A stretch of DNA of 64,000 nucleotides from Conus ventricosus (GCA_018398815.1 CM031607.1:81754470-81818469), one strand, 5' to 3'; numbered from the stretch's first letter, positions 1 through 12,246 are shown. Made by a program: numbers and translations. Notes: generated from the letters alone by a model not told the origin.

Positions 1-2063
1 TTTCTTCTAAAGTTGCAGCAGCATCCTCGTGTAAAGAACTGTTTAAAAACTGTCACTAGCATGTTGGGTAAGGCTGCAAGTGTTGTAATGCCGTCCACTC
101 ATGAGCCGTCACAGCTTCCTGGTCTGTTTTCTCAGTTTTTTTGGGCCCATAAAATTCAGACAATTCGAAACGCTTTCTCCCCATCCTCAGATATTTCAGA
201 TCAGTCTGTTGTTTTAACGGTACCACACTCTGTGAGTTCCTGCCAGTGTCGAGCAGACTTTTTCGTAAAAATCATCACACAGTCTGCGAAAACATCCTGT
301 GACCTTGACCCCATTCCCACCCCACTCCTCTTTGAACACCTTGACTCTCTCCTTCCTACCATCACAAAATTCTAAACGATCCCTGTCTTCTGCACAGTCC
401 CACTGACTTTAAGACCGCCCTTGTTAAACCTCTACTCAAGAAAAGCAGTCTTGATCCCAACGTTTTTAAAAAATTACAGACCCATCTCAAATCTTCCTTT
501 CCTACCCAAAAATTTCTTGAGAAAGTCATTCTTCAACAGCTCTCTGACCATCTGGCCTCAAACAACCTCCACACCACATCAGTCAGCCTATCGCCCTGGG
601 CACGCACGGAGACCACCATCCTTCGCATTCTCAATGAATTCTAATTCCTTAGACGAAAACAAAATTTCTGTCCTTCTTTGCTAGATCTTTCGGCAGCCTT
701 TGACACCATAGACCATGAAATCCTTCTCTCGTTTGAAATACACATGTGGCATCAGGGAAACAGCTTTAAATTGGTTTCGTTCTTATCTTCTAGATAGGAA
801 ACAGTCATTCAAGTAGTGACCACCGTTCTGATGAATCTAACCTCCAATTTGGAGTGCCTCAGGATCCGTGCTGGGACCTGTCCTCTTTATTTTGTACACC
901 ACTCCATTGTCTAATGTCATCCACGGCCATTCCGTTTCAACACGAATGGTTTGCGGCGATACTCAGCTGCTCCATTCCTCTGTCATCGGACTACTCACCC
1001 CTTGTTTCACTCTTCAATCTTTTTACTTCTGATATTGAGACCTGGATGTCAGCAAATAAGCTTAAATTAAACTGTGAGAAGACTGAAGCCATCCGTTTTT
1101 TAAAGCGGTCACACCCAATGGCCCTGATCCGCCCCCTTCTTCTTTGACATTAGGTTCCAGCACTATTGAATTTTCAAACATGTCGTGCCCTTTGGGTGTT
1201 CTCCTTGATATGACCTCCGATGAAACACATGTCACAAAATTTGTCATTAGCCTACATGGAACTTAAACGAATTGCTGCTATTCGACCCTATTCACTGAAG
1301 ACGCCACAAAAACTCTCGTTTCATCATACATCCTTTCAAGGCTGATTACTGCAACTGTGTTCTCCTTGGCTGTCCCTCAACTGTCATCCAACCCCCCAAT
1401 GTGTACAGAACTCTGCAGCCCGTCTCATTTGCAAATCTCCTAGGACCCAACCCTGCAGCCCTCTCCTGAAAAAGTTGCACTGCTCCCCGTTGAAGAAAGA
1501 ATTAAATACAAATTTTTGTTGTCTCTGCTTCAAGTTTTTCACTGGCGATGCCCCTGCCTATCTATCCGATCTCCTTCAAGTATATGTCCCATCAGGGACG
1601 CTCCGCTCCTCCACCGACACTAGGACCTTCCGCTTTCCCCAGTTACCGCCCCCACGTAAACAGCATGGCGAACGAGCTTTCTCATACGCAGCTCCCAAAC
1701 TCTGGAATAAACTCCCCTATGACTTAAGACATTCTCAAACCTTTTTTTCCTTCAAAACCCCCCTGAAAACCTACCTTTTCAAACAATACTAAGAAACAGT
1801 CATTACCAGATATTTTGATTGACTTTTGTTATTTTGTGGATTGCTTAGTAGTTTGTGCTTGTTGCGGCTGTTGGGGTTTGTTGTGTCTGTGCGTGAGAGT
1901 GTGTGTGCGCGTGGGAGAGAATGAGAGAGAGCCTTTGTTTTTCATTTCGAGCCGTTTTTTTTTCAATGCATTTTCTTTACATTTAGCAATTGCATTTTTT
2001 CTGCCTTTGTAAAGCGCCTTGTGCCTTGGAAGGCGCTATATAAATCCCCATTATTATTATTAT
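1..2063 (+). mobile_element. CR1/L2-like LINE, 3' part of ORF2 and tail
   Basis: A non-LTR retrotransposon remnant runs in from the left edge. Reverse transcriptase blocks are readable in changing frames: a YRPISNLPF block near 478-505, DLSAAFDTIDHE near 685-718, a GVPQ block near 850-866, a damaged FADD-equivalent near 948-966, and a C-terminal block ending in WNKLPYDLRHS at about 1705-1737. The 3' end (2009-2050) has the short dyad and 'GCGCTATATAAAT' signature usual for CR1/L2-type tails, followed by an (ATT)n tract. At least five frameshifts separate the blocks, so it cannot encode an active protein as written. The 5' half lies outside the window. Confidence 0.85.
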
Positions 2064-2070
2064 TATTATT

Positions 2071-4764
2071 AAACAGAAAAGGAAGCAGAAGACAAAAGTG
2101 GAAAGTAATGTAACTGATTAGTGAGTGAAAAGGTACGACTCCAACTGGAACCAAAAGGGAGGCGGAGTGTGTGTGTGTTGTGTGTGTTGTGTGTGTGTGT
2201 TTTGTGGGGTGTGTGTGTGTGGGGTGGGGTGTGTGTGTGTGTGTGTGTGGTGTGTGTGTGTAAAAGAAAAACAAAGTTAAAGTAGACATATATGTTTTTG
2301 AATTAGTAAAAAATGGGGGTGAATGTTCAAATGGATAAAGAATAGATTACCCAAGAAGATGACGCCTGTAAAGAAGTAACAGAAGATAAAGTAAATGTAG
2401 CACCTACATTAATTAAATAATAAGCAGTTCGGTAGTGTGTCTGTGGAATGTATTGAGCCCAGCGCTCCTGGAGGTGGATTGGTACTTGTTGTTGTTGACG
2501 CCATGTGAACGTGGGTTTTCCCCAGCCTGGCGATAATAAGCATTTTCCCGCACAGTGCACACAAAGATGTCACTCTGTGTTCACCAAAGTACTGGGCTTT
2601 GATAAGATTAATGTTGTTTTGGAAATGTTTGAAAACCAGACGACTAGTCTGGTCTATGATGGCGGATTATGGCTGTGTCTTTCAGGAATGTGCGCATAAA
2701 ATGTGCAGGATATCTCACCTACATATCTTTTTAAGCACAGTTCATGATGGATAGAATACACAATTTGTGGCTGTGGCAGAATTTACCTTTGATATTGAAT
2801 GACCTTTTGTGGCCATGTAGGGTGGTCATTGCCTTGGTGGGGATGATTCTGCAGTTTGGGTTTTTTAGTAGAGAAAAATATCAATGTTTAGATGTGGTGA
2901 ATGTTTTTTTTAACTACATGAAAGTACTCCCTGGGTTTGTTTTAAAGGCTGGCTATGATCGTCTTTAATGTGGCGATAAAGACTTGAGGATCTTGTGCAT
3001 GGGAAGTATGGATGGGGTTGAGGAGACAGGCAGCTGAACTGTCCCATTTCCTTTGGAGGTTTGGCTCCGAGGCAGTTGTTCCTCCATCATCCCGAACTTT
3101 TCAACTTTTTAAATTGTTTACCATGTTTGAAAGTGGAAGGGTTTTAACATTGTTCTGGCTTGGGTTCCGGTCATGTTGGCATCGGAGGGAATGACATGGC
3201 TGATCCCCCCGGCCAAGAATGCCACAAAAGGAAAATTGTCTGATCTGAAACCCAAAATTATGATTATGTCAGAGACCTCTGGGAGGAGGATTGGAATACA
3301 CAGACGGGTAACAAACTCTTTCAGATCCGTCCAAATCTAAAGGAGTTCCTCTCATCTACGTCTGGTGGTCGTAAAGAAGAAACAGTTCAATGTTGGCTGC
3401 ACACCGGCCATTCATATTTTACCCATTCATACCTTTTAATCTACTGATTAATGACAATATCTTGTCGTTGTCTCAGTGACTCAATAAATTTTGTGTTTTT
3501 CCCATAACAGGAGAAGTGCCGAACAGGTTTGGGTTTTAATTTTGGGGATTTCTATTCTGTACCTTTTTAAAGTAGTGTTCGACACAACTGGATTTATGAA
3601 AAATGGCTGACAGAGAAATGGGGCCCGAAAAAGTTGGGTGAAAATGTCCAAGCTAGTGGTGACAGGGGTTTGGGTACATTTTTTTAGTGCAGCTGTTTAC
3701 CTTAGTTTCCAGGAAGGAAAAACAAAACAAAACAAAGCAAAAATTTCTGGGCGGCAATGTGGTCTTGATATCTATGGTGGAGTCACACTGGAAATGAATC
3801 TGAAACCTTTTTTTAAGAGTGATCTTTCACTGTTGATGACAGTGAGGTTGTCAGGAATGCAGTAAACAAGGCGGGAGTTTGAAAGGAAAATATAGGATGA
3901 ATGGCGGTGTTTTGGGGCCCAGCCTGGTCTGGAGGTTATCCTGTGTTGTTTTGTGTAGTCAGGATAATTTGTCTTCATTAATTTGGATAAAGGTAATGAG
4001 CTGGTTAGTGCATGAATGAGCTTTCTAAGACATGCGGTAGTGGCTAATGGGGCATGATGATTGTAATTTGTTGTTCAAATGAGGAGAAGAGGTGGGAGAG
4101 ACTAAATGTGAGCTTGTTACTGGCTTGAATAGGATAAATGTGGTGGTGATGGTATGAGACTTAAATGAGCGTGAGAAAAGTGAGAATCCATGGGGATGAA
4201 ATTTGTTTCAGGGACTGTCTTAGAAAGATTAGATACGATGCTTTCTTCCGGGTTTTTTTAATTTTTATTTTGTTTTGCATAGCCTGGTGCCATTGGTTTT
4301 TATGATGGGTGGTCATGACTGAACGACGTAAAGGAAACTGGATGGGTGTCAGAAAAAGAATTAAACACCTTTGGGGGTTTCTTCTCGTTGTAGATGTTGA
4401 TGATATATTGATGATTTTACATATATGCGTGCTGTGTGCCTGAAAGAAAAAAAAAAAGGCTGACAATGAGAAATCCTGAACAAAGATCACACACACTCAT
4501 GCAGACAATAATGTAGAAAGGAACAGAAAAAAAATCTGATGTAGAACCCCAATCTCCAGTTTCACCTACACACACTTCCCAGGGTAATCAGGGATAGCTG
4601 GCTCATAGTAGGTCACAAACCTGCCTTCAAGATCAGCTCCATATTTCTTTTGGATGCGAAAAAAAAAACCCGGAAGACCTACTTTTGAGCTCCAGTCTGA
4701 ACAAAATCCCTACCACAAGTTACCTGTTACCTTTCGTTCCTCAAAATGTAAATGCAGAATGCGA
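2071..4764. other. No recognised gene
   Basis: Short open frames only, none with a recognisable domain. A G/T-rich simple stretch occupies about 2165-2260. It may be intronic or intergenic. Confidence 0.5.
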
Positions 4765-4788
4765 CCCCCCCCCCCCCCCCCCCCCCCC
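4765..4788. repeat. Poly-C run (24 bases)
   Basis: An uninterrupted run of C between GCGA and GCTCC. Its exact length is doubtful because homopolymers are unreliable in this assembly. Confidence 0.9.
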
Positions 4789-5615
4789 GCTCCGCACAAA
4801 CCAAACACCATACTACATGGCCCAAAAGTTTTTTCCACACAGGTGTGTATTCTCTTTAGAGACACATTGTATTCTATCCACTTGAAAGGGGTAAAGTCCA
4901 TGTATGTGGAACATCCTAAAACAGTGTACGTGCATTCGACATCTGGTCCGACATCTGCCATTACTCACCCACAGCAGTCTACTGCACTCACCATCCCCAA
5001 CGCCATATCATCCACGTCAAAGGCCTGGCTTGTCATCACAGAATACATCCTATCTTTGCCAGACTGGCACTTGCCCCGACGGCACTTGCCGACTGGCACC
5101 CTCTGCCCACTAAACCAACATCCAAAACAGCACATACCAACCACCCCACAGCACCGTCTCACAGTGGTCTCCAAAACACCTGCTGACTACTCGTTTCTTA
5201 CCTCATGACATGATATTTTTTGTAATGTCTATTTTCATTAAATCTCCTTTATAATTTATATACTGCTCATCTGTTCACTAATTTCTCATTTTTACTCCTA
5301 TCAAATGACCCTATCTTTTTTCTTTAGGATGCATTTTTTGGGTTTTTCTCCTCCCAACCCCACATACATTTCTCTTAAATGGCACTTTTTGGCTTTTTGA
5401 TCACTACGGCATTCCTTGTACTTATTTTGGTGATTATTGTCATTATATTACTATTCGTGTTGTTGCCTGTTGCAACGTTGTTGTTGTTTGTCGTTGTTAG
5501 TGTTAGTCGGTGTTGTTGTTATGATATCTTTATATTTTCAGTAGTAGTAGAATAATGTGTTTATGCTGGTAGCACTGGCATATAGCATAGTACTGGTAGT
5601 ATTAATATTACTGTT
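4789..5615. other. No recognised gene
   Basis: Open frames on both strands up to about 180 codons, started by the poly-C tract, show no known domain and look fortuitous. Confidence 0.45.
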
Positions 5616-5932
5616 ATTCATCATCATCATCCCTCATCCCTCATCATCACATCATCACATCATCATCATCACATCATCATCATCATCATTATTTACCATC
5701 AGAAGAAGAAGACGAAGAAGAAGAAGAAGAAGAAGAAGAGAAGAAGAAGAGAAGAGAAGAAGAAGAAGAAAAAGAAGAAAAGAAGAAGAAGAAGAAGGAG
5801 AGGAGGGGGAGGAGAGGAGGAGAGGAATGATGATGGTCTTCTTCTTCTTCTTCTTCTTCTGATGATGAGATGATGAGAGGATGATGATAATGATGATGAC
5901 GATGACGATGATGATGATGATGATGATCGCAC

Positions 5933-5964
<32 letters not shown>

Positions 5965-6025
5965 CATCACATCATAAATAACAACACCCATCGTCTTTGA
6001 CATCATCATCATCATCTTTAACCAT
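5616..6025. repeat. Compound trinucleotide microsatellite (ATC/GAA/GAG/ATG)
   Basis: (ATC)n, then (GAA)n with GAG variants, then (TTC)/(ATG)n, then (ATC)n again. The outer ATC and inner ATG blocks are complementary, so the array could fold back. Apparent Ser/Arg-rich open frames here are translations of the repeat. Confidence 0.95.
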
Positions 6026-6342
6026 CACATTATTGTTGTTGTTATATTCATTATCATTATTATATCTTTAAACATTATTATTATTTAATGGCTACCAGAC
6101 TAAACAGGTCACTCATTTAAAAGAAGGCTACTTACTGTTGCGTAGCTTTCCGTCGGCAATCCGCGCAACTGCTGGGTTGAGAACTGAATTCAGTGCGCAC
6201 CGCCGTGAGCGAACTCACAATTGCGACTGAATGAGTGAGGAGTACACCGAGGGCGGGTTGTGTGGGCCCGGTCGCGGTTAAGTGTGGGGTTTCCCAGCGG
6301 CGATGTGGACTGCCTCCTTTACTCCCCTCTGGAACCATCTGC

Positions 6343-6369
6343 CATTATTAAATTATTTTATTATTATTA

Positions 6370-6400
<31 letters not shown>

Positions 6401-6428
6401 TTATTATTATTATTACTATTATTAATTA
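6343..6428. repeat. (ATT)n microsatellite
   Basis: Tandem ATT units abut the truncated 5' side of the retroelement fragment that follows. This could be the target the element landed in or the tail of another LINE. Confidence 0.9.
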
Positions 6429-6429
6429 G

Positions 6430-6957
6430 GACTCAAAAGCACCCGCAACATTCTTCACGGCAGGAGGCAGCGAAATCATGGCAAAGAACAACAGTACCAC
6501 TCGGAACTGCAGGCAGATTTTGCTGGACGGGGCAGACGATGGAGTGCACTGCAGACCTCCCAGAATGGAAGAGTCACCCAGAGATCATCAGCAAGGGGTG
6601 ACATGAGACCAGACATAGAAAGTCCACTCTCAGTCAACCAAGCAGCGATCATGATCGAGCTCACGGTGCCATATGAGAACAGAATGGAGGCAGCTCAAAT
6701 CTACAAGACTGAAAAGTATGCTGATCGCAAACAGCCTGAGGAGAGAAGGCAAATCAGGTCAAATTCTCCTGCAGAAATTGGAGCTAGGGGTTTGTAGGAA
6801 CGTCTGCACACAGCCTCATGAAACAGCTCTCAGTTGCAGGGAGGGAAAAAACCAGAGCCCTGAAAGCAAGCAGAAGCGGAAGAGAGGTGTTCAAGCTGGG
6901 TCTGGTCAAGGAGGAACAAAAGTAAACTTCATAAGGCTTAATTTTCCTACAAATATC
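6430..6957 (+). mobile_element. R2-like LINE C-terminal fragment (REL endonuclease), copy 1
   Basis: A 5'-truncated copy of a retroelement ORF. Readable are RPDIE at about 6607-6621, ELTVPYE at about 6658-6678 and a lysine-tyrosine-alanine block near 6712-6722. Together they look like the PD-(D/E)XK core of the restriction-like endonuclease found C-terminal to RT in R2-superclade LINEs. The region then shifts frame through a GARG block near 6780. The same sequence recurs at 54.5-55.0 kb (plus) and 57.3-57.6 kb (minus), where RT lies upstream, which supports the family call. The exact clade is not resolved. Confidence 0.6.
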
Positions 6958-7216
6958 AGGTGTCCCGTGGCTCAGTGGTTAGTGCGCGAGTCATAAGTGG
7001 AAAAATGAGCATGTGCAGGGGGCCATGGGTTCGAATCCCAGCCATGGCTCATCCCAAGATGGGAAAAAACGGGCAGCAAGGGACATCGGGAGTCATGAAC
7101 CGGGGGGTGGCCCACCCCCCTAGAGTGTCAGGAGATAAGGGCCGAAACACTGCTTCCAAGGGGGCTTCTCTTCTGAGACTCTCTGCGCCACGCTATCCAA
7201 GAGTTTCTTCTACTTA
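6958..7216 (+). repeat. tRNA-like 3' tail of the R2-like LINE (or fused tRNA-SINE)
   Basis: An A-box-like TGGCTCAGTGGTTAG at about 6968-6982 and a B-box GGTTCGAATCC at about 7028-7038 give a tRNA-like head, followed by about 170 bp ending in 'GTTTCTTCTACTTA'. The same module follows the same ORF end in the two other copies in this window, so it may be part of the LINE 3' end, not an independent SINE. No intact cloverleaf is visible. Confidence 0.7.
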
Positions 7217-8480
7217 TTAGTTAATGTCATCATCAACAGCATCATCATTATCGTTGTTGTTGTTGTTGTTGATGTTATGATGATAAATGGTCATCATCAT
7301 CATCATCATCACAGAAGCAGCCCCAGCAGCAGCAACAGCAAGAGTAGCAACAGCATACATGTATGATGTTAGATACCATGATTACCCTGCTTTGAAAGAA
7401 AGTACGGTTATGACATAAATATAGGTTATTTTTAATCCCCCTTTTAAGGGTTTTTACTAAAAATCTTTTAAATCTGTACCCTCCACCTTCAGTTTGCTTT
7501 CTTCTTTTCTTTCCATTCCATAAATTAATTCTTTCAACCCATGCGACAGTTTACATCAAGAATCAGAAACGGGTTTGTCCAACGTGTTCATTGTTTGAAT
7601 GTTGCTCTGAATGTGGGTCCTGTCTAAAGAAGACCCAAAGGTCGAATTGCGCTGTGTCTGTTTCGTAATTTATTTGCCGTTTCGCGGGTTCGGTAGTTCT
7701 ACATTTGCTTGTATGTTTCAACTGATGCGTGTGTTCCTCACTTTCAAGCACCTTGTGTCATCATTGGATATTTTGCTACATTTTTTTAAACCTTAATGAT
7801 TCCATTTCCTATGATAACCACAATTGAAACTATATAGAAATTATTACTAATAGTTCGTTTCTACAGGCCATTTTTTAATTGTATCGACAACTCACGTCGT
7901 GTGACTAAGAGGAACTCCGGGTTGTGTTTTCAAAAATTTTTTTTTTCGGACAGGTTTATAAATCAATCTATATGTAATGAAATGAAAATGTCTACTTCTA
8001 GGCATTGCAAAAATGTTTCATGCTGTTTAATAATTATTACTGCAATGAGGAAAATAAAGTTAGACACTCTTTTAAAAGTGGGCTCATTCACTAAATTTTA
8101 ATCACTAGTAATTTGAGTGCAGCCACAACGTTTTAAACGTAACATCCCCTCTTGTTATTCCTTGCGTTCTTAGGTTTTTTGTTGATATGTTTGAATACTT
8201 TGAGCGGAGGGAGAGTAGCCGACACCGATACTGCGAAAGTAAGTACACTTTTGTGACAAATTCAGTCTTGTGAGTCCCATTTTAATCTGCAACGTTATGT
8301 TGTTGCCTTGTTGGCCAGATTTTCTTGAAGAGTGGGAAAGTGTAGCTTCTTGTGTACTTCTTCTGGGGCGTGCCCTGTCAGAGTTTTTGTTTTCGCCTTA
8401 ATGGGGACATTTGATCTAACTTAAACGTTGGGCGTTACTTTTCCCGGTAATAAGCCTGATCATTTTAAAAGTAAAATACT
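7217..8480. other. No recognised gene; small microsatellites
   Basis: Contains (TTG)n near 7250-7270, (ATC)n near 7290-7312 and a CAG-rich stretch near 7315-7345. The rest is A/T-rich with no recognisable domain. Confidence 0.5.
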
Positions 8481-8482
8481 GG

Positions 8483-8513
<31 letters not shown>

Positions 8514-8629
8514 TGTGTGTGTGTGTGTGTGTGGTGTGGGTGTGTGTGCTGTGTGTTTTGCGTGCGTGCATGCGTGCGTGCGGGGCGTGCGTGCGTGTGT
8601 GTGTGTGTGTTGTGTGGGTGTGTGTGTGT

Positions 8630-8691
<62 letters not shown>

Positions 8692-8693
8692 GG

Positions 8694-8725
<32 letters not shown>

Positions 8726-8752
8726 ACAGACAGACAGACAGACAGATAGAGA
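8481..8752. repeat. Compound microsatellite (GT)n-(GA)n-(GACA)n
   Basis: About 185 bp of GT with GC interruptions, then about 45 bp of GA, then GACA units. Long open frames on both strands here are repeat translations. Confidence 0.97.
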
Positions 8753-9030
8753 ATATGGCTGATGTAAGTCACCTTCATGAATTATTTGCACAGATGTAAC
8801 TGCCCATCGACATGTTTTTGTTGTTGTTGTTGTTGTTGTTGTTGCAGCTGCTGCTGAAGTTGCCGCTGCTCTTGTTCTTTTTCTTGTTGATGTTTTTTTT
8901 ATCATAGCCAATCCCACCACACATTGGCCCCAGGAGTGTCTTTGTCTTTTTAAGGGTAGAGTCTGTAAATTAACAATAAGTTTGCAATTCTTTTTGTAAC
9001 AGTAGAAATTGATGTTGTAGATGTTATGCA

Positions 9031-9460
9031 TTGGTGTATTTCAGTGCATACCGAAAAAGAAAAAATGCGACAAATCAGTACACTGCGCATCTGGCAAAGA
9101 TGAAGAGAACTGTTTCTTAGGAACAAATTTTTTTAAACTCCTTACCATTAACCAGACACTACCTCCGCCTGCAATTTTTCAGCAGAATAAGAAAGGGTTT
9201 TCTTACGGTAGAAAAAACTGACTACAAGCGATCAACAGTGTCCTCCAACTCATTTTGAATGCCCCATTACATCATATTACTACTTGCCCGTCTTTTTGAG
9301 GTGTAACCATGTCTTTGACTGTCCAACCGGGAGGATGAAAAAGACTGCCAAAATTTACATCGTCCTGGTTTTCTACCCTGCCTCAGATCCAAAATAATGT
9401 GTTCATGCTGATCTACGTGTGACGGGAAACTCGACAGTGTCCTGAAAATGACGATGAATT
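9031..9460 (+). pseudogene. GRL101-like receptor: LDLa repeats
   Basis: At least three LDL-receptor class A modules are visible in changing frames. The first is FQCIPKKKKCDKSVHC followed by an acidic GKDEENC (about 9045-9115). The second contains FECPITSYYYLP followed by RCNHVFDC (about 9258-9322). The third is cysteine- and acid-rich, with CDGKLD near 9417-9434 and DDEL near 9446-9457. The D/E-rich calcium-binding ends are typical of LDLa. These modules lie directly upstream of leucine-rich repeats and a 7TM segment, the order known for the mollusc receptor GRL101. Frameshifts occur within and between modules. Additional N-terminal modules and the start codon were not found. Confidence 0.75.
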
Positions 9461-10140
9461 GATGTGTGGATCCAGGGTGCCCTGATGGATGTGTCTGTTA
9501 TGGGGAGGCTTTTTTCTGCAGCCAGCCATTCTCAACCGATCAGCATCTGCAGCTTCGTCTGTTGAATGCTGATAAAACCAACATGACTCTGGAAAATGTG
9601 GGAGAATAATACAAAACTCGTTCATCTCAGTTTAGCTCAGTGTTTTTTTGATGCAGTTGAATTGCCACCCGCCCATTTCCCCCAGAGCCTGGATCTGAGT
9701 CACAATCAAATCAAATATTTGGATTCTGAGAGTTTTAAGAAGCAGCAAATTACGGCTTTAATCTTACGTGGAAAAACGCTAGACATTGAGGTCAGTCTTC
9801 CGGCAATCGTATCAATTACTAAGCTTAAGGGGCTCGACCTCTCTTATGTGGGGTATTCACAGTTCAGTGCAGACTCTTTTGGAAACCTTGTGCATTTGGA
9901 AGAGTTGAATCTCTCACACAGTCAAATGACAGGTGTGGTAGGAGAAGGCTTCCCTGTCATGCCTTCATTGAGGTCCATAGATATTTTTCCCTGTGTCCAT
10001 TGACGGTGTTTCCTCGCACCTTGTTTAACAAACTTTCATCACTCCAGTCAGTAATAGCTGACAGTTTCGTCTTCTGCTGCCCTGAACTCCTTCCCAAAAG
10101 GGTTTCAACCCAGCCTGGGGCAGCTCTCCCACAGAAGTCG
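9461..10140 (+). pseudogene. GRL101-like receptor: LRR N-cap and leucine-rich repeats
   Basis: A cysteine-rich N-cap (CPDGCVCYGEAFFC, about 9479-9520) leads into leucine-rich repeats such as SLDLSHNQIKYLDSESF (about 9690-9740), LKGLDLS and LEELNLSHSQMTGV. Repeat spacing of about 24 residues is normal for extracellular LRR domains. The main open frame runs to 10003 and stops after a frameshift; the next repeat continues from about 10000 in another frame (FPRTLFNKLSSLQSV). The region then reaches the cysteine pair FCCPELLP that caps the LRR domain before the membrane. The ectodomain would bind an extracellular ligand; none can be inferred. Confidence 0.85.
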
Positions 10141-11090
10141 TGTCATCCTGTGAAGATTTGCTGGGCAGCAACATATTTATGGTAGTCTATGTTCTAGTGG
10201 CTGTCATTTCAAATTTTTGGGGAAAATTTTTCAGTTATTTTGTTTCATACATTATATGAAAAACAGATTTTGTCGTATATTTTTTTTGCATGCATAATCA
10301 TTTAAGCATGTGCAATTTGGGGCATAGCATATATGTATTTCTCATCATTGGGAAGGATGTACAGTTTAACGGGGCATTTCTTTGGCATGAAACAAAGTGG
10401 TCACAAAGCACAGAATGCCCAAATAGCAGGATTTATCTTCCTCGTGTCTTTTGAGTCATCCATGTGCATAACTTGTGTGAGTACTCTTTGTGCAGTACTG
10501 GTTCACTGGAAGTTTTCAAGCGGTAATCTTCCACTGTCATATAAACAGGTAAACATGTCAACATGACAGCCTGGGTGGTAGGTATAGCTGTGGGCCTCGT
10601 GTCCTTTCTCCCAGTGTTCTCACAGGGGGCAGACCTAACAGCCACAATGGACTCTGCATTCCCCTTGCCACCACAGAAGTAAACCATGCTGGATTTCATT
10701 TTACATTCGGAATTTTAACATCTTAAATGTTGTCACAATGGTTATCACAAGTGCTGGGTTGTTTTATACAACTGGTATTCCAGATCTAACATTGTGTTAC
10801 AAAGTATGACCAACCCAAAAACAAACGAGCTGATCATTTCCCAAAGACTTTGTACTGTTGCTGTATTTAGCATAGTCTGCTGTGTGTTAATTGCTCTTTG
10901 GGGATTTCTGGTCATTGCAGACCCTAGCGTCTCGTCAGAGGTCAATGTTTGGGGTAATGACGTTTGTGCCACCATTTCAGGCTGCCCGAATCCCTGTCTC
11001 TACCCGACCAGTACCTTTATGGAGCAAGAGGAAAAAACGCAGCAGCATTTGTTAACTGTCCTTTCACGTCAACTGTTGGAAATAACTGTA
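10141..11090 (+). pseudogene. GRL101-like receptor: 7TM rhodopsin-family segment
   Basis: The ectodomain joins TM1 through SSCEDLLGSNIF and a hydrophobic helix (10142-10250). A second block (about 10390-10680) reads AGFIFLVSFESSMCI and then WVVGIAVGLVSFLPV, matching TM3 and TM4. A third, preceded by a pyrimidine-rich AG acceptor near 10781, gives TM6-TM7, ending at an NPCLY motif (NPxxY-type) near 10988-11003 and a short cytoplasmic tail. TM2 and TM5 were not located, and the D-R pair normally after TM3 is not visible (TLCAVL at that position). Introns probably separate the blocks. G-protein-coupled signalling is the family role. As written it is not expressible; assembly error remains possible. 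Confidence 0.8.
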
Positions 11091-11159
11091 AGGAAAACTT
11101 GTAAATGTAATTGGTATGCCAGTAATGTTCACATGAACACACCTAAATTTCTTGGGAGT

Positions 11160-11320
11160 TGTGCAGTGTCTCCTTGATGACTGCCTTGTAATGACTTGAC
11201 ATTGACCCGCTCCCCGTGGATTTCTGGGGCCGGAGCTGGGGGGGACCATCAGGGTGTGGTTGTGGACGGGGAACCGGTGTGAGCGGCGTGGGGGGAGCGC
11301 CACTGATGTGGCAGAAAAAA
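11160..11320 (+). repeat. Dispersed repeat, copy 1
   Basis: This GC-rich segment is related to 22,930-23,105: both read GCAGT...GTCTCC, then a CTTGACAT block, then CCCC(G/T)TGGATT, then a guanine-rich stretch ending in GTGTGAGCGG or GAATGAGCGG. It is probably a SINE-like family; no protein is encoded. Confidence 0.6.
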
Positions 11321-12111
11321 TGAGACCGCAAAGGAAAAACGAATGGTCTCCATTACATTTAATGACATTGATCATACCTGTCTGTGCAGCTCCCAGTGAT
11401 CCCGTGATAGATTGTCAAGAAACAGCCTTTTTTCAAAGAGCTGCAGTCAGGCCACACCTACGTAGATATTAAAATCGTGTGTTCTTCCTGCTGTCTCACT
11501 ATACATGATCGTATGTCACTACACATGATATACAATAGTTATTACTATATTACCGAAACCCCTTCGAGGCCCCCTGTTTATGTTTAACACATTTAAAGGT
11601 GGCTAAATTAGTGACAAATTACGTCTCTTACAGACCCAAACCAAGGCTGTACTGCACAATTTCTAGCTGTTTTTACAATGCTGTGATTGACAGTGCTTGG
11701 GCTCTCAACAATAGAGTTGCCTGCCCCGATGGTTGATATCTTGTAAACGTGCTAACTATGTCAGCAATTCTCATATTGATATGACTGACAATGCTTATGT
11801 CTTTGCATTCCCGACTATTGATATCTTTTTACCTCCCGAACCTCATGTGGATCCTCAGTCATTTTGTTTCTTCCTGCGCTTTCTTGCTGTTTCAACTTTC
11901 TTTCCTGTAATAGTTCTTTTTGGGTGATGCCGATTCTGTTTTTGTGCCCTCGATAGTGATATTTTCACAGAATGTTATGCGGTACATCTTCTGATGTCAA
12001 TAGAAGACACCCACAGGCAACCAGGTCCGGTGAGAATTCCAAATCAGTGGACGAAAGATGCATCTGCACATGATATGCATGATCCACATATTCTGCTAAA
12101 GATGAATGTCA

Positions 12112-12154
12112 CACACAAAACACACACACACACCCCCACACACACACCACAACA

Positions 12155-12185
<31 letters not shown>

Positions 12186-12246
12186 CCACACACACACACA
12201 CACCACAAACACACACACACACACACAACACCCACACACACACACA
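12112..12246. repeat. (CA)n microsatellite, copy A
   Basis: Interrupted CA tract ending in a short (TA)n, directly in front of the fold-back repeat. Confidence 0.97.

Noticed and set aside
4654..5208. 184-codon plus-strand open frame with a proline run
   Set aside because: It passes through a poly-C tract of uncertain length and shows no domain; overlapping frames are equally open.
5557..5965. Arg/Glu-rich and Ser-rich open frames
   Set aside because: They lie wholly in a compound trinucleotide microsatellite.
6958..7216. A genuine tRNA gene
   Set aside because: Only A- and B-box-like stretches are present; spacing and the following body fit a SINE or LINE-tail module, and it occurs three times next to the same ORF.
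8160..8250. Possible first exon with a splice donor (GAAAGTAAGT near 8,235) upstream of the GRL101-like gene
   Set aside because: A lone donor-like site without a supporting start, signal peptide or reading frame is too weak.
8416..9031. Long Cys/Val- and His/Thr-repeat open frames on both strands
   Set aside because: They are translations of (GT)n/(CA)n and (GA)n microsatellites; no codon bias or domain.
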